Counted from the stretch's first letter, positions 1 through 13,800 are shown. The stretch: 64,000 nucleotides of DNA from Sipunculus nudus (GCA_026874595.1 CM049310.1:31065558-31129557); one strand, 5' to 3'. Program-made: numbers and translations. Notes: generated by a model not told the origin, from the sequence alone.

Positions 1-1130
1 TTGGTCTTTTATCTGTAAAACAAGTAATATCAAATCACTCATCCCATTGACACGAAATTTAACCCTCAGTGTCCAAAGTGAGAATGATAACATAGTGTAC
101 CTTATCGCAAGAAACTCTTCCATATTTACATACCTGGTATTGGGTGTCCCTACCTACACCTGATTTATCGGACATGCCATTCGAAACCAACCTATGTGGG
201 AGAAATATCAGTTAGCCATAAACTTGCCCAAACTTACCCTGTCTGCTACCTAGCAATCAAAGAAATCAATGGATTCTCATTCAACCTGAACTCTTCAGTC
301 AGCACGTGATGACCGGAATGTGTAACTACCTGCAGATAAAAAAATATAAATAATCAATTTTAATTTCTGATAAACTGATCAATTTTATATATGTCTTGAG
401 GATATTATAGAATACCTAACGCTGATTTTTTAAATCAGAAGATGAACCTTTTCACGTCTGGTTTCATTTATTCTGCTTCTCAGTTAATTGTTCAATTTTA
501 GATTGAATTTTATCTGGCAAACCAAAATATTGAGATAATCACTAAAATGTTGAGACATCACAATCATATAGTACTAATCAAACCAGCAGTAATACTGTAT
601 TTTGTATAATAAGCGTCTTCGTAATAGGTTATGGTACACTTGTGAACCATCAAGGGCCTTTCAATGATAATCTCTTTTTATATATGCATCCGGATCAAAA
701 CGAAGCCTATGCCCTGTTAAACTGAAAGCATCTTTTTCAGTTCGTCAGAGGGGAACAGGTTTAATCACAAAGGCTCAAATATGTGTATTCCTGTTTGTTC
801 TATTATTTTCAATTTCGACTTGTCAGGTCTTAAAATTAAATTTATACCATACCAGGCTCTCCTCCTCGTTCATATACTCATTGATTCCCCGTCTTATTTC
901 TGCAAAGGTAATCTGAAAAGACTGATATATCTGCAGTGTTAAGATATTATACGAATATTCAACTATTCCACAACTCGGTGAACAGTTGTCATTCTTATTT
1001 GAAATGTCATTCTGTTAAGCATCCTTTGTAAACGACATAAAATAACCCCGTCATTACATCAAAATCCTACAAGATTTGCAAATGAAGAAATTTGCTACAT
1101 TTTTATTAAATGATTATCAGTTTGAGAAAG
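1..1130 (+). repeat. Satellite spacer, copy 1 (left end cut by window)
   Basis: This segment recurs almost base for base at 9685-10815 (offset 9684; one clear difference, near 940 versus 10620) and in a more diverged form at 7500-8640 and 30745-31276. It directly precedes a block of ~615-bp satellite monomers, as its other full copies do. It is AT-rich with no long ORF. On the minus strand it carries two short exon-like segments (238-329 and 134-191) with consensus splice signals; the first contains an in-frame TAG in this copy. The left end is the window edge, so the element continues to the left. Confidence 0.85.
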
Positions 1131-4100
1131 AATATTTCCAGGAGATATGTTAATAGTTTACGTAATGCTCGTTGAATCTGCTCCCAATTTCAACGCCCGA
1201 ATTCAGATTTATTTTTTTTTGGAGAAACCAAAGCCCCCTTTATATAAACAAATTTCAAACAATTCCACTTCTGCTTATTTGGCCAATTGCGTATGGGTAC
1301 CAGGACAGTACTATTCTCTATCTTTTTTTTGCCAAACAGACAAACAATGGATATAAGGATAGTAGTGTACTCCATCCTGATAGGCCAAACCAAACAGACA
1401 AACACATATGATTGACCAAATAAGCAGCAAATACTACTTTTTCATTTACCAGGTTCTCCTGGTATATCGGAAAATTCAGCAGTTTAGACTAGGTCTGTTA
1501 GATCTGATACTCATTTGTATTGAAGATATAGCGCCTTTAATTAAAAGCACTCCCAAATTCCTGTATTCTTTCCCATATAAATCTTATTTAAGTAAACGTT
1601 TTATCTTTAAAAATTCAAATTGTGATATGGACCAAATTATTCACAAATTTTAATTTAATCGTGCTGAAAGGGAATTGGTTAATAGTTTACGTAATGCTCA
1701 TTTCGTAAATTAGGAAACTTAGCCTCGGTTTCGTGTATGATTACGTTAAATCTGCTCCCAATTTCAACGCCCGAATTCAGATTTATTTTTTTTTGAGAAA
1801 CCGAAGCCCCCTTTATATAAACAAATTTCAAACAATTCCACTTCTGCTTATTTGGCCAATTGCGTATGGGTAACAGGACAGTACTATTCTCCATCTTTTT
1901 TTGCCAAACAGACAAACAATGGATATAAGGATAGTAGTGTTCTCCATCCTGATAGGCCAAACCAAACAAACAAACACATATGATTGACCAAATAAGCAGC
2001 AAATACTACTTTTTCATTTACCAGGTTCTCCTGGTATATCAGAAATTTACCACTAAAAAAATTCTTTCTTTTTCCTCCAAATTCCGGAAAATTCAGCATG
2101 ATCGACAAGTTCTGCTAGATCTGATACTCATTTGTATTGAAGATATAGTGCTTATAATTAAAAGCACTCCCAAATTCATGTATTCTTTCCCATATAAATC
2201 TTATTTAAGTAAACGTTTTATCTTTAAAAATTCAAATTGTGATATGGACCAAATTATTCACAAATTTTAATTTAATCGTGCTGAAAGGGAATTGGTTAAT
2301 AGTTTACGTAATGCTCATTTCATAAATTAGGAAACTTAGCCTCGGTTTCGTGTATGATTACGTTAAATCTGCTCCCAATTTCAACGCCCGAATTCAGATT
2401 TATTTTTTTTTGAGAAACCAAAGCCCCCTTTATATAAACAAATTTCAAACAATTCCACTTCTGCTTATTTGGCCAATTGCGTATGGGTACCAGGACAGTA
2501 CTTTTCTCCATCTTTTTTTTGCTAAACAGACAAACAATGGATATAAGGATATTAGTGTTCTCCATCCTGATAGGCCAAACCACACAGACAAACACATATG
2601 ATTGACCAAATAAGCAGCAAATACTACTTTTTCATTTACCAGGTTCTTCTGGTATATCAGAAATTAACCACTTAAAAAAAAATCTTCCTTTTTCCTCCAA
2701 AATCCGGAAAATTCAGCAGGATTTACAAGTTCTGCTAGATCTGATACTCATTTGTATTGAAGATATAGCGCTTTTAATTAAAAGCACTCCCGAATTCATG
2801 TATTCTTTCCCATATAAATATTATTTAAGTAAAAGTTTTATCTTTAAAAATTCAAATCATGATATGGACCAAATAATTCACAAATTTTACTTTAATCGTG
2901 CTGAAAGGATATTGGTTAATAGTTTACGTAATGCTCATTTCGTAAATTAGGAAACTTAACCTCGGTTTCTTGTTTGATTCCGTTAATCCTGCTCCGAATT
3001 TCAACGCCAGAATTCAGATTTATTTTTTTGAGAAACCTAAGCCCCCTTTATATAAACAAATTTCAAACAATTCCACTTCTGCTTATTTGGCCAATTGCGT
3101 ATGGGTACCAGGACAGTACTATTCTCCATCTTTTTTTGCCAAACAGACAAACAATGGATATAAGGATAGTAGTGTTCTCCATCCTGATAGTCCAATCCAA
3201 ACAAACAAACACATATGATTGACCAAATAAGCAGCAAATACTACTTTTTCATGTACCAGGTTCTCCTGGTATATCAGAAATTTACCACTAAAAAAATTCT
3301 TTCTTTTTCCTCCAAAATCCGGAAAATTCAGCATGATCGACAAGTTCTGCTAGATCTGATACTCATTTGTATTGAAGATATAGCGCTTTTAATTAAAAGC
3401 ACTCCCAAATTCATGTATTCTTTCCCATATAAATCTTATTTGAGTAAACGTTTTATCTTTAAAAATTCAAATTGTGATATGGACCAAATTATTCACAAAT
3501 TTTACTTTAATCGTGCTGAAAGGGAATTGGTTAATAGTTTACGTAATGCTCATTTCATAAATTAGGAAACTTTACCTCGGTTTCGTGTATGATTACGTTA
3601 AATCTGCTCCCAATTTCAACGCCCGAATTCAGATTTATTTATTTTTTGGAGAAACCAAAGCCCCCTTTATATAAACAAATTTCAAACAATTCCACTTCTT
3701 CTTATTTGGCCAATTGCGTATGGGTACCAGGACAGTACTATTATCCATCTTTTTTTTGCCAAACAGACAAACAATGGATATAAGGATAGTATTGTTCTCC
3801 ATCCTGATAGGCCAAACCAAACAAACAAACACATATGATTGACCAAATAAGCAGCAAATACTACTTTTTCATTTAGGTTCTCCTGGTATATCAGAAATTT
3901 ACCACTTAAAAAAAATCTTCCTTCTTCCTCCAAAATCCGGAAAATTCAGCAGGATTTACAAGGTCTGCTAGATCTGATACTCATTTGTATTGAAGATATA
4001 GCGCTTATAATTAAAAGGACTCCCAAATTCCTGTATTCTTTCCCATATAAATCTTATTTAAGTAAACGTTTTATCTTTAAAAATTCAAATTGTGATATGG

Positions 4101-5920
4101 ACCAAATTATTCACAAATTTTAATTTAATCGTGCTGAAAGGGAATTGGTTAATAGTTTACGTAATGCTCATTTCGTAAATTAGGAAACTTAACCTCGGTT
4201 TCGTGTATGATTACGTTTAATCTGCTCCCAATTTCAACGCCCGAATTCAGATTTATTTTTTTTTGAGAAACCTAAGCCCCCTTTATATAAACAAATTTCA
4301 AACATTTCCACTTCTGCTTATATGGCCAATTGCGTATGGTTACCAGGACAGTACTATTCTCCATCTTTTTTTGCCAAACAGACAAACAATGGATATAAGG
4401 ATAGTAGTGTTCTCCATCCTGATAGTCCAATCCAAACAAACAAACACATATGATTGACCAAATAAGCAGCAAATACTACTTTTTCATTTACCAGGTTCTC
4501 CTGGTATATCAGAAATTTACCACTAAAAAAATTCTTTCTTTTTCCTCCAAAATCCGGAAAATTCAGCATGATCGACAAGTTCTTCTAGATCTGATACTCA
4601 TTTGTATTGAAGATATAGCGCTTATAATTAAAAGCACTCCCAAATTCATGTATTCTTTCCCATATAAATCTTATTTAAGTAAACGTTTTATCTTTAAAAA
4701 TTCAAATTGTGATATGGACCAAATTATTCACAAATTTTAATTTAATCGTGCTGAAAGGGAATTGGTTAATAGTTTACGTAATGCTCATTTCGTAAATTAG
4801 GAAACTTAACCTCGGTTTCGTGTATGATTACGTTAAATCTGCTCCCAATTTCAACGCCCGAATTCAGATTTATTTTTTTTGAGAAACCTAAGCCCCCTTT
4901 ATATAAACAAATTTCAAACAATTCCACTTCTGCTTATTTGGCCAATTGCGTATGGGTACCAGGACAGTACTATTCTCCATCTTTTTTTGCCAAACAGACA
5001 AACAATGGATATAAGGATAGTAGTGTTCTCCATCCTGATAGTCCAATCCAAACAAACAAACACATATGATTGACCAAATAAGCAGCAAATACTACTTTTT
5101 CATGTACCAGGTTCTCCCGGTATATCAGAAATTTACCACTAAAAAAATTCTTTCTTTTTCCTCCAAAATCCGGAAAATTCAGCAGGATCGACAAGTTCTG
5201 CTAGATCTGATACTCATTTGTATTGAAGATATAGCGCTTTTAATTAAAAGCACTCCCGAATTCATGTATTCTTTCCCATATAAATATTATTTAAGTAAAA
5301 GTTTTATCTTTAAAAATTCAAATCATGATATGGACCAAATTATTCACAAATTTTACTTTAATCGTGCTGAAAGGATATTGGTTAATAGTTTACGTAATGC
5401 TCATTTCGTAAATTAGGAAACTTAACCTCGGTTTCTTGTTTGATTCCGTTAATCCTGCTCCCAATTTCAACGCCCGAATTCAGATTTATTTTTTTTTGAG
5501 AAACCTAAGCCCCCTTTATATAAACAAATTTCAAACAATTCCACTTCTGCTTATTTGGCCAATTGCGTATGGGTACCAGGACAGTACTATTCTCCATCTT
5601 TTTTTGCCAAACAGACAAACAATGGATATAAGGATAGTAGTGTTCTCCATCCTGATAGTCCAATCCAAACAAACAAACACATATGATTGACCAAATAAGC
5701 AGCAAATACTACTTTTTCATGTACCAGGTTCTCCCGGTATATCAGAAATTTACCACTAAAAAAATTCTTTCTTTTTCCTCCAAAATCCGGAAAATTCAGC
5801 ATGATCGACAAGTTCTGCTAGATCTGATACTCATTTGTATTGAAGATATAGCGCTTTTAATTAAAAGCACTCCCAAATTCATGTATTCTTTCCCATATAA
5901 ATCTTATTTGAGTAAACGTT
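1131..5920 (+). repeat. Satellite array A, about 8 monomers of ~615 bp
   Basis: The landmark 'attgaccaaataagcag' recurs near 1411, 1983, 2602, 3217, 3837, 4452, 5068 and 5685, giving periods of 615-620 bp except for one of ~573 bp. The short one is a deletion-type monomer lacking ~45 bp between the 'ctcctggtatatc' motif and the 'ttcagca' motif (about 1460-1480). Monomers differ by substitutions and by length changes in A and T runs. The array stops abruptly at 5920, inside a monomer, where a coding-like fragment begins. Short ORFs of 60-116 aa in these units are frameshifted in sister units and show no sign of selection. Confidence 0.95.
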
Positions 5921-6983
5921 GAAACAAATCTGTTAAGCCTAAAGATGAATCAAAACAGACACACGATTCTTCGTGAAATGGTTGCTTTCTGCAAACATCA
6001 CTATATAGCTCGGAGTCAGGAGACGATGTGGCCAAAAGGCCCTCTAACGAATGTACTTGCTGCCGTAGAAAAGTTATTGAGTTACTGAGCGAATTTACCT
6101 TTACGTTTTGTTGTTCTAAATCCGACCTTGTCTGATTGTAGGTTTTCTTTAATTGCTTCAGTTCTTTCTGGTGAGACTGTAACTGAGCGAAACATAGTCT
6201 ACCCTCAGTTCTGCTTCCATTTGACCTACACAAACTATCTATAGTTAACTGCATGTTCCTCATTGTCTCAGTCTGAACTTTAGTATCTCTCTGCTGTTCA
6301 CAAATCATTTGAATAATTCCTTCTTTGAAGGAGTCAAATGTTGAATGGATTAGCTTAACTTCAGCTTTAAGCAGTTCTATTTCTTTACTATTGGTGTTTT
6401 GCCTCGCATCACAGGTTTTCCTGTTTTCTAGTTTATCACCTGATGCCACATCAAGTTTGTTACTAATGGCAGCCGAGGAGTCACACAAAAAAGATACGAG
6501 TTCTGACTAAACCATATTGCCATCTGTGACACTAGAAACCGCACTAACACTTTTTAACCTGGGGTGACTGTAAGCACTCAACACACTTTTTATGTTCTGT
6601 GTTTACCATATATATATTCCACCAAGACATGGCAGTCCACTGCGAGTTTAATCTCGATATACGAGGAATGTTTATTCCTTGATTTTGTCGTTTTATGAGC
6701 ATACCGCGAGGAAAACACGGCTGTGATGCAGCAACATCAAAAAGGGCCTCCCTGATGAACGATATTTCTATGCCAGCGTCATTGGCTGCACGAACAATGG
6801 ATGAAGTAAAGGATTCTTTCGGCAACTGTAAAAACGAGCTGACGAAACATTCAAGCGAGAACGCATGGCACTCATTCTCAACGTCATTTAAATTAGCGGT
6901 TGGGCCATTCATAACGGCCAAAGTCGCCAGTGGACAAGTCACGCTCCATAGCCCAGGGAAAATTCTTGGTAGCCCGTAAGAAT
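5921..6983 (-). pseudogene. Truncated two-exon coding fragment with coiled coil, fused to satellite
   Basis: Two minus-strand open segments join in frame. Exon 1 (6559-6983) starts after a good acceptor ('attaattacag') and gives ~141 codons, including the stretch FIREALFDVAASQPCFPRG; it ends CAG|GTTAAA. A 52-bp intron-like gap (6507-6558) ends in 'tatggtttag'. Exon 2 (5921-6506) continues in phase 0 for ~195 codons rich in K, E, Q and L, with a heptad-like coiled coil from roughly its residue 35 to 160. The frame runs into the satellite at 5920 and stops a few codons later, so the C-terminus is lost. The start of exon 1 needs an upstream exon, which is absent: spacer sequence follows. I do not recognise the family. 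A coiled-coil transposon or host protein are both possible. It is most likely a captured or stranded gene fragment. Confidence 0.5.
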
Positions 6984-7135
6984 CTGTAATTAATAGTACT
7001 CTGTTAAGACTGAGATTCCTGCAGTGTTAAGATATTTCACGAATATTCAACTGCACCACAACAAAGTTAATACTTGTCATTCCTATTTGAAATGTCATTC
7101 TGTTCAGGTAAACGACATAAAATTACCCCGTCATT
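6984..7135 (+). repeat. Remnant of satellite spacer joined directly to next spacer copy
   Basis: Bases 6990-7135 match 905-1066 of spacer copy 1 (for example 'tgcagtgttaagatatt' and 'ccccgtcattacatca'). They then switch to the start of the next spacer at 'aaaacaggaagccacag' with no satellite between. This is the only place where two spacer ends meet without a monomer, so it marks a deletion or recombination junction. Confidence 0.75.
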
Positions 7136-8640
7136 ACATCAGGAAAACAGGAAGCCACAGTCAGTTCAGTGGATGTGTGTTATATTTTGATGCCTTGTTT
7201 CAACCTTCATGCGTCATGTGAACACAGGATTCTGAGTCAATCATTATGCACAGTCGGGGTCGCAGGTGGTGACTGAAATCTTCAACCTGAAAAGACATCA
7301 AGATTCATAAGGTTAACAAAGCATATTCATACAAATATAAATTGATATATCCATATATCCATTAACTTGAATAAATTAATCCATGGAACACTAACAATAA
7401 TGGTGTATACGAGTTGTACATTATCAAAGATTTTATGTATAATGGCGGACGCCTTGCTTTTTGCTCAAGGACAAAACGCGTTCCATTTCTCTCATATATA
7501 ATGATATTAAATAACTAAGTCTTTTATCTGTAAAACAAAATAATATCAAACCACTTATCCCATTGACACGAAATTTGACCCTCAGTGTCCAAAGTGAAAA
7601 TGATAACATAGTGTACCTTATCACAAGAAACTCTTCCGTATTTACATACCTGGTATTGGGTGTCCTTACCTATACTTATCGGACATGCCATTCGAAACCA
7701 ACCTATGTGGGAGAAATATCAGTTAGCTATAAACTTGCCCAAACTTACCCTGTCTGCTACCTAGCAATCAAAGAAATCCATGGATTCTCATTCAACCTGA
7801 ACTCTTCAGTCAGCACGTGATGACCGGAATGTGTAACTACCTGCAGATAAAAAATTCATTAATAATCAATTTTAATTTCTGATAAACTGATCAACTTTAT
7901 ATATGTCTTGAGGTAATTATAGAATACCTAACGCTGATTTTTTAAATCAGAAGATGAACCTATTCACGTCTGGTTTCATTTATTCTGCTTCTCAGTTAAT
8001 TGTTCAATTTCAGATTGAATTTTATCTGGCAAACCAAAATATTGAGATAATCACAGAAATGTTGAGACATCGCAAACACATAGTACTAATCAAACCAGCA
8101 GTAATACTGTATTTTGTATAATAAGCGTCTTCGTAATAGGTTATGGTACACTTGTGAACCATCAAGGGCTTTCAATTATAATCTCTTTTTATATATGCAT
8201 CCGGATCAGAACTAAGCCTATGCCCTGTTAAAATCAAAGCTCATTTTCAGTTCGTCAGAGGGGAACAGGTTTAATCACAAAGGCTCAGATATGTGTATTC
8301 CTGTTTGTTCTATTATTTTCAATTTCGATTTGTAAGATTTTAAAATTATATTTATACCATACCAGGCTTTCTCCTCCTCGTTCATATTTTCAATGATCCC
8401 CCTCTTTTGTGTGCAAAGGTAATCTGAAAAGACTGATATTTCTGCAGTTTTAAGATATTATACGAATATTCAACTACCCCACAACTAAGTGAACATTTGT
8501 TATTCTTATTTGAAATATCATTCTGTTCAGCATCCTTGGAAAACGACATAAAATTACCCCGTTATTACATCAGAAATCCTACAAGATTTGCAAATGAAGA
8601 AATTTGCTACATTTTATCACATGATTATCAGTTTGAGAAA
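7136..8640 (+). repeat. Satellite spacer, copy 2 (complete, diverged)
   Basis: A full-length spacer of about 1.5 kb. Its first ~360 bp match 9303-9684 and 30400-30745; the rest matches 1-1130 and 9685-10815 with scattered substitutions and small indels. It ends where the isolated monomer begins. The minus-strand exon-like segments are present but damaged: TAG in the first and a 5-nt deletion in the second. Compared with copies 1 and 3, this copy is clearly older. Confidence 0.85.
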
Positions 8641-9290
8641 GCATATTTCCAGGAGATTGGGTAATAGTTTTCGTTATGCTCATTTCGTAAATCAGGAAAC
8701 TTTACCTCGGTTTCGTGTTTGATTCCGTTAATCCTGCTTCCAAGTTCAACGCCCGAATTCAGATGGATATTTTTAGGGAGACCAAAGCCCCCTTTATAAA
8801 CAAATTTCAAACAATTCCACTTCTGCTTATTTGGTCAATTCCGTATGGATACCAGGACAGTACTATTCTCCATCCTTGTTTGCCAAAACAGACAAACAGT
8901 GGATATAAGGAGAGTAGTGTTCTCCATCCTGATAGGCCAAACCAAACAAGCACATATGATTGACCAAATAAGCAGCAAATAGTTCTTTTTCATTTACCAG
9001 ATTCTCCTGGTATATCAGAAACTTGCCACAAAAAAAATTCTTTCCGTTTACTCAAAAATTCGAAAATTCAGCAGGATAGACAAGGTCTGCTAGATCTGAT
9101 ACTCATTTGTATTGAAGATATAGCACCTTTAATTAAAAGCACTCCCCAACCCATGTCTTCTTTCCCTTATAAATATTTTTAAAATAAAGGTTTTGTCTTT
9201 AAAAAATTCAAATTATGATATAGCCCAAAGTATTCACAAATTTTTACTTTAATCGCGCTGAAAGGCGAGGCTATAATTTTTAATAAATCA
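8641..9290 (+). repeat. Single isolated satellite monomer, divergent
   Basis: One complete monomer lies between two spacer copies, collinear with array monomers but with many private substitutions, for example around 8775-8790 and 9150-9200. It carries a perfect 17-bp inverted repeat, CTGCTTATTTGGTCAAT at 8823-8839 and its reverse complement at 8959-8975. In most array monomers this repeat has one mismatch. Being alone, it has probably escaped homogenisation and may be closer to the ancestral unit. Confidence 0.9.
8823..8975. repeat. 153-bp inverted-repeat cassette within the monomer
   Basis: Perfect 17-bp arms flank a 119-bp core. The core holds a short hairpin (TGTTTG ... CAAACA) and a partial direct duplication built on 'ttctccatcc' followed by 'aacagacaaac'. 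The same cassette is present in every monomer of both arrays, usually with one arm mismatch. The structure could fold as a cruciform and is reminiscent of a tiny MITE embedded in the satellite. Confidence 0.7.
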
Positions 9291-10815
9291 CCGACAGCTC
9301 CAAAAACAGGAGGCCACAATCAGTTCAGTGATGTGTATTATATTTTGAATTTTGTTTAAACCTTCCCTAGTGTGTGTCATGTGAACATAGGATTCTGAGT
9401 CAATCATTATGCACAGTCGGGGTCGCAGGTGGTGACCGAAATCTTCAACCTGAAAGGACATCAAGATTCATAAGGTTAACAAAGTATATTCATACAAATA
9501 TAAATTGATATATCCATATATCCATTCATCTGAATAAATTAATCCATGGAACACTAACAATAATGGTGTATACAGGTTGTATATTATTACACATTTTATG
9601 TATAATGGCGGACGCCTTGCTTTTTGCTCAAGGACAAAACGCGTTCCATTTCTCTCATATATAATGATATGATATTAAATAACTTTGGTCTTTTATCTGT
9701 AAAACAAGTAATATCAAATCACTCATCCCATTGACACGAAATTTAACCCTCAGTGTCCAAAGTGAGAATGATAACATAGTGTACCTTATCGCAAGAAACT
9801 CTTCCATATTTACATACCTGGTATTGGGTGTCCCTACCTACACCTGATTTATCGGACATGCCATTCGAAACCAACCTATGTGGGAGAAATATCAGTTAGC
9901 CATAAACTTGCCCAAACTTACCCTGTCTGCTACCTAGCAATCAAAGAAATCAATGGATTCTCATTCAACCTGAACTCTTCAGTCAGCACGTGATGACCGG
10001 AATGTGTAACTACCTGCAGATAAAAAAATATAAATAATCAATTTTAATTTCTGATAAACTGATCAATTTTATATATGTCTTGAGGATATTATAGAATACC
10101 TAACGCTGATTTTTTAAATCAGAAGATGAACCTTTTCACGTCTGGTTTCATTTATTCTGCTTCTCAGTTAATTGTTCAATTTTAGATTGAATTTTATCTG
10201 GCAAACCAAAATATTGAGATAATCACTAAAATGTTGAGACATCACAATCATATAGTACTAATCAAACCAGCAGTAATACTGTATTTTGTATAATAAGCGT
10301 CTTCGTAATAGGTTATGGTACACTTGTGAACCATCAAGGGCCTTTCAATGATAATCTCTTTTTATATATGCATCCGGATCAAAACGAAGCCTATGCCCTG
10401 TTAAACTGAAAGCATCTTTTTCAGTTCGTCAGAGGGGAACAGGTTTAATCACAAAGGCTCAAATATGTGTATTCCTGTTTGTTCTATTATTTTCAATTTC
10501 GACTTGTCAGGTCTTAAAATTAAATTTATACCATACCAGGCTCTCCTCCTCGTTCATATACTCATTGATTCCCCGTCTTATTTCTGCAAAGGTAATCTGA
10601 AAAGACTGATATATCTGCAATGTTAAGATATTATACGAATATTCAACTATTCCACAACTCGGTGAACAGTTGTCATTCTTATTTGAAATGTCATTCTGTT
10701 AAGCATCCTTTGTAAACGACATAAAATAACCCCGTCATTACATCAAAATCCTACAAGATTTGCAAATGAAGAAATTTGCTACATTTTTATTAAATGATTA
10801 TCAGTTTGAGAAAGA
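9291..10815 (+). repeat. Satellite spacer, copy 3 (complete, near-identical to copy 1)
   Basis: Bases 9685-10815 are almost identical to 1-1130. The first part (9303-9684) matches 7150-7495 and 30400-30745. Together with the adjoining array start, this marks a recent segmental duplication of at least 4.7 kb whose other copy begins at or before the window edge. It contains a short hairpin near 9610-9640 (CCTTG ... CAAGG) and no intact gene. Confidence 0.88.
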
Positions 10816-13800
10816 ATATTTCCAGGAGATATGTTAATAGTTTACGTAATGCTCGTTGAATCTGCTCCCAATTTCAACGCCCGAATTCAGATTTATTTTT
10901 TTTTGGAGAAACCAAAGCCCCCTTTATATAAACAAATTTCAAACAATTCCACTTCTGCTTATTTGGCCAATTGCGTATGGGTACCAGGACAGTACTATTC
11001 TCCATCTTTTTTTGCCAAACAGACAAACAATGGATATAAGGATAGTAGTGTTCTCCATCCTGATAGTCCAATCCAAACAAACAAACACATATGATTGACC
11101 AAATAAGCAGCAAATACTACTTTTTCATTTACCAGGTTCTCCTGGTATATCAGAAATTTACCACTAAAAAAATTCTTTCTTTTTCCTCCAAAATCCGGAA
11201 AATTCAGCAGGATCGACAAGTTCTGCTAGATCTGATACTCATTTGTATTGAAGATATAGCGCTTTTAATTAAAAGCACTCCCAAATTCATGTATTCTTTC
11301 CCATATAAATCTTATTTAAGTAAAAGTTTTATCTTTAAAAATTCAAATCATGATATGGGCCAAATTATTCACAAATTTTACTTTAATCGTGCTGAAAGGA
11401 TATTGGTTAATAGTTTACGTAATGCTCATTTCGTAAATTAGGAAACTTAACCTCGGTTTCGTGTTTGATTCCGTTAATCCTGCTCCCAAGTTCAAAACTC
11501 AAATTCAGAAGGATTTATTTGGGAAACCAAAGCCCCCTTTATATAAACAAATTTCAAACAATTCCACTTCTGCTTATTTGGCCAATTGCGTATGGGTACC
11601 AGGACAGTACTATTCTCTATCTTTTTTTTTTGCCAAACAGACAAACAATGGATATAAGGATAGTAGTGTACTCCATCCTGATAGGCCAAACCAAACAGAC
11701 AAACACATATGATTGACCAAATAAGCAGCAAATACTACTTTTTCATTTACCAGGTTCTCCTGGTATATCGGAAAATTCAGCAGTTTAGACTAGGTCTGTT
11801 AGATCTGATACTCATTTGTATTGAAGATATAGCGCCTTTAATTAAAAGCACTCCCAAATTCCTGTATTCTTTCCCATATAAATCTTATTTAAGTAAACGT
11901 TTTATCTTTAAAAATTCAAATTGTGATATGGACCAAATTATTCACAAATTTTAATTTAATCGTGCTGAAAGGGAATTGGTTAATAGTTTACGTAATGCTC
12001 ATTTCGTAAATTAGGAAACTTAGCCTCGGTTTCGTGTATGATTACGTTAAATCTGCTCCCAATTTCAACGCCCGATTTCAGATTTATTTTTTTTTGAGAA
12101 ACCTAAGCCCCCTTTATATAAACAAATTTCAAACAATTCCACTTCTGCTTATTTGGCCAATTGCGTATGGGTAACAGGACAGTACTATTCTCCATCTTTT
12201 TTTGCCAAACAGACAAACAATGGATATAAGGATAGTAGTGTTCTCCATCCTGATAGGCCAAACCAAACAAACAAACACATATGATTGACCAAATAAGCAG
12301 CAAATACTACTTTTTCATTTACCAGGTTCTCCTGGTATATCAGAAATTTACCACTAAAAAAATTCTTTCTTTTTCCTCCAAAATCCGGAAAATTCAGCAT
12401 GATCGACAAGTTCTGCTAGATCTGATACTCATTTGTATTGAAGTTATAGCGCTTATAATTAAAAGCACTCCCAAATTCATGTATTCTTTCCCATATAAAT
12501 CTTATTTAAGTAAACGTTTTATCTTTAAAAATTCAAATTGTGATATGGACCAAATAATTCACAAATTTTAATTTAATCGTGCTGAAAGGGAATTGGTTAA
12601 TAGTTTACGTAATGCTCATTTCGTAAATTAGGAAACTTAGCCTCGGTTTCGTGTATGATTACGTTAAATCTGCTCCCAATTTCAACGCCCGAATTCAGAT
12701 TTATTTTTTTTTGAGAAACCAAAGCCCCCTTTATATAAACAAATTTCAAACAATTCCACTTCTGCTTATTTGGCCAATTGCGTATGGGTACCAGGACAGT
12801 ACTATTCTCCATCTTTTTTTTGCCAAACAGACAAACAATGGATATAAGGATAGTAGTGTTCTCCATCCTGATAGGCCAAACCACACAGACAAACACATAT
12901 GATTGACCAAATAAGCAGCAAATACTACTTTTTCATTTACCAGGTTCTCCTGGTATATCAGAAATTAACCACTTAAAAAAAAAATCTTCCTTTTTCCTCC
13001 AAAATCCGGAAAATTCAGCAGGATTTACAAGTTCTGCTAGATCTGATACTCATTTGTATTGAAGATATAGCGCTTTTAATTAAAAGCACTCCCGAATTCA
13101 TGTATTCTTTCCCATATAAATATTATTTAAGTAAAAGTTTTATCTTTAAAAATTCAAATCATGATATGGACCAAATTATTCACAAAGTTTACTTTAATCG
13201 TGCTGAAAGGATATTGGTTAATAGTTTACGTAATGCTCATTTCGTAAATTAGGAAACTTAACCTCGGTTTCTTGTTTGATTCCGTTAATCCTGCTCCGAA
13301 TTTCAACGCCAGAATTCAGATTTATTTTTTTTGAGAAACCTAAGCCCCCTTTATATAAACAAATTTCAAACAATTCCACTACTGCTTATTTGGCCAATTG
13401 CGTATGGGTACCAGGACAGTACTATTCTCCATCTTTTTTTTGCCAAACAGACAAACAATGGATATAAGGATAGTAGTGTTCTCCATCCTGATAGTCCAAT
13501 CCAAACAAACAAACACATATGATTGACCAAATAAGCAGCAAATTCTACTTTTTTATGTACCAGGTTCTCCTGGTATATCAGAAATTTACCACTAAAAAAA
13601 TTCTTTCTTTTTACTCCAAAATCCGGAAAATTCAGCATGATCGACAAGTTCTGCTAGATCTGATACTCATTTGTATTGAAGATATAGCGCTTTTAATTAA
13701 AAGCACTCCCAAATTCATGTATTCTTTCCCATATAAATCTTATTTGAGTAAACGTTTTATCTTTAAAAATTCAAATTGTGATATGGACCAAATTATTCAC

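Noticed and set aside
7433-7624. Minus-strand ORF in the spacer ending SLSKKQGVRHYT
   Set aside because: The C-terminal part looks coding and recurs in other spacers, but its phase does not fit the preceding exon-like segment and the copies differ in length by indels.
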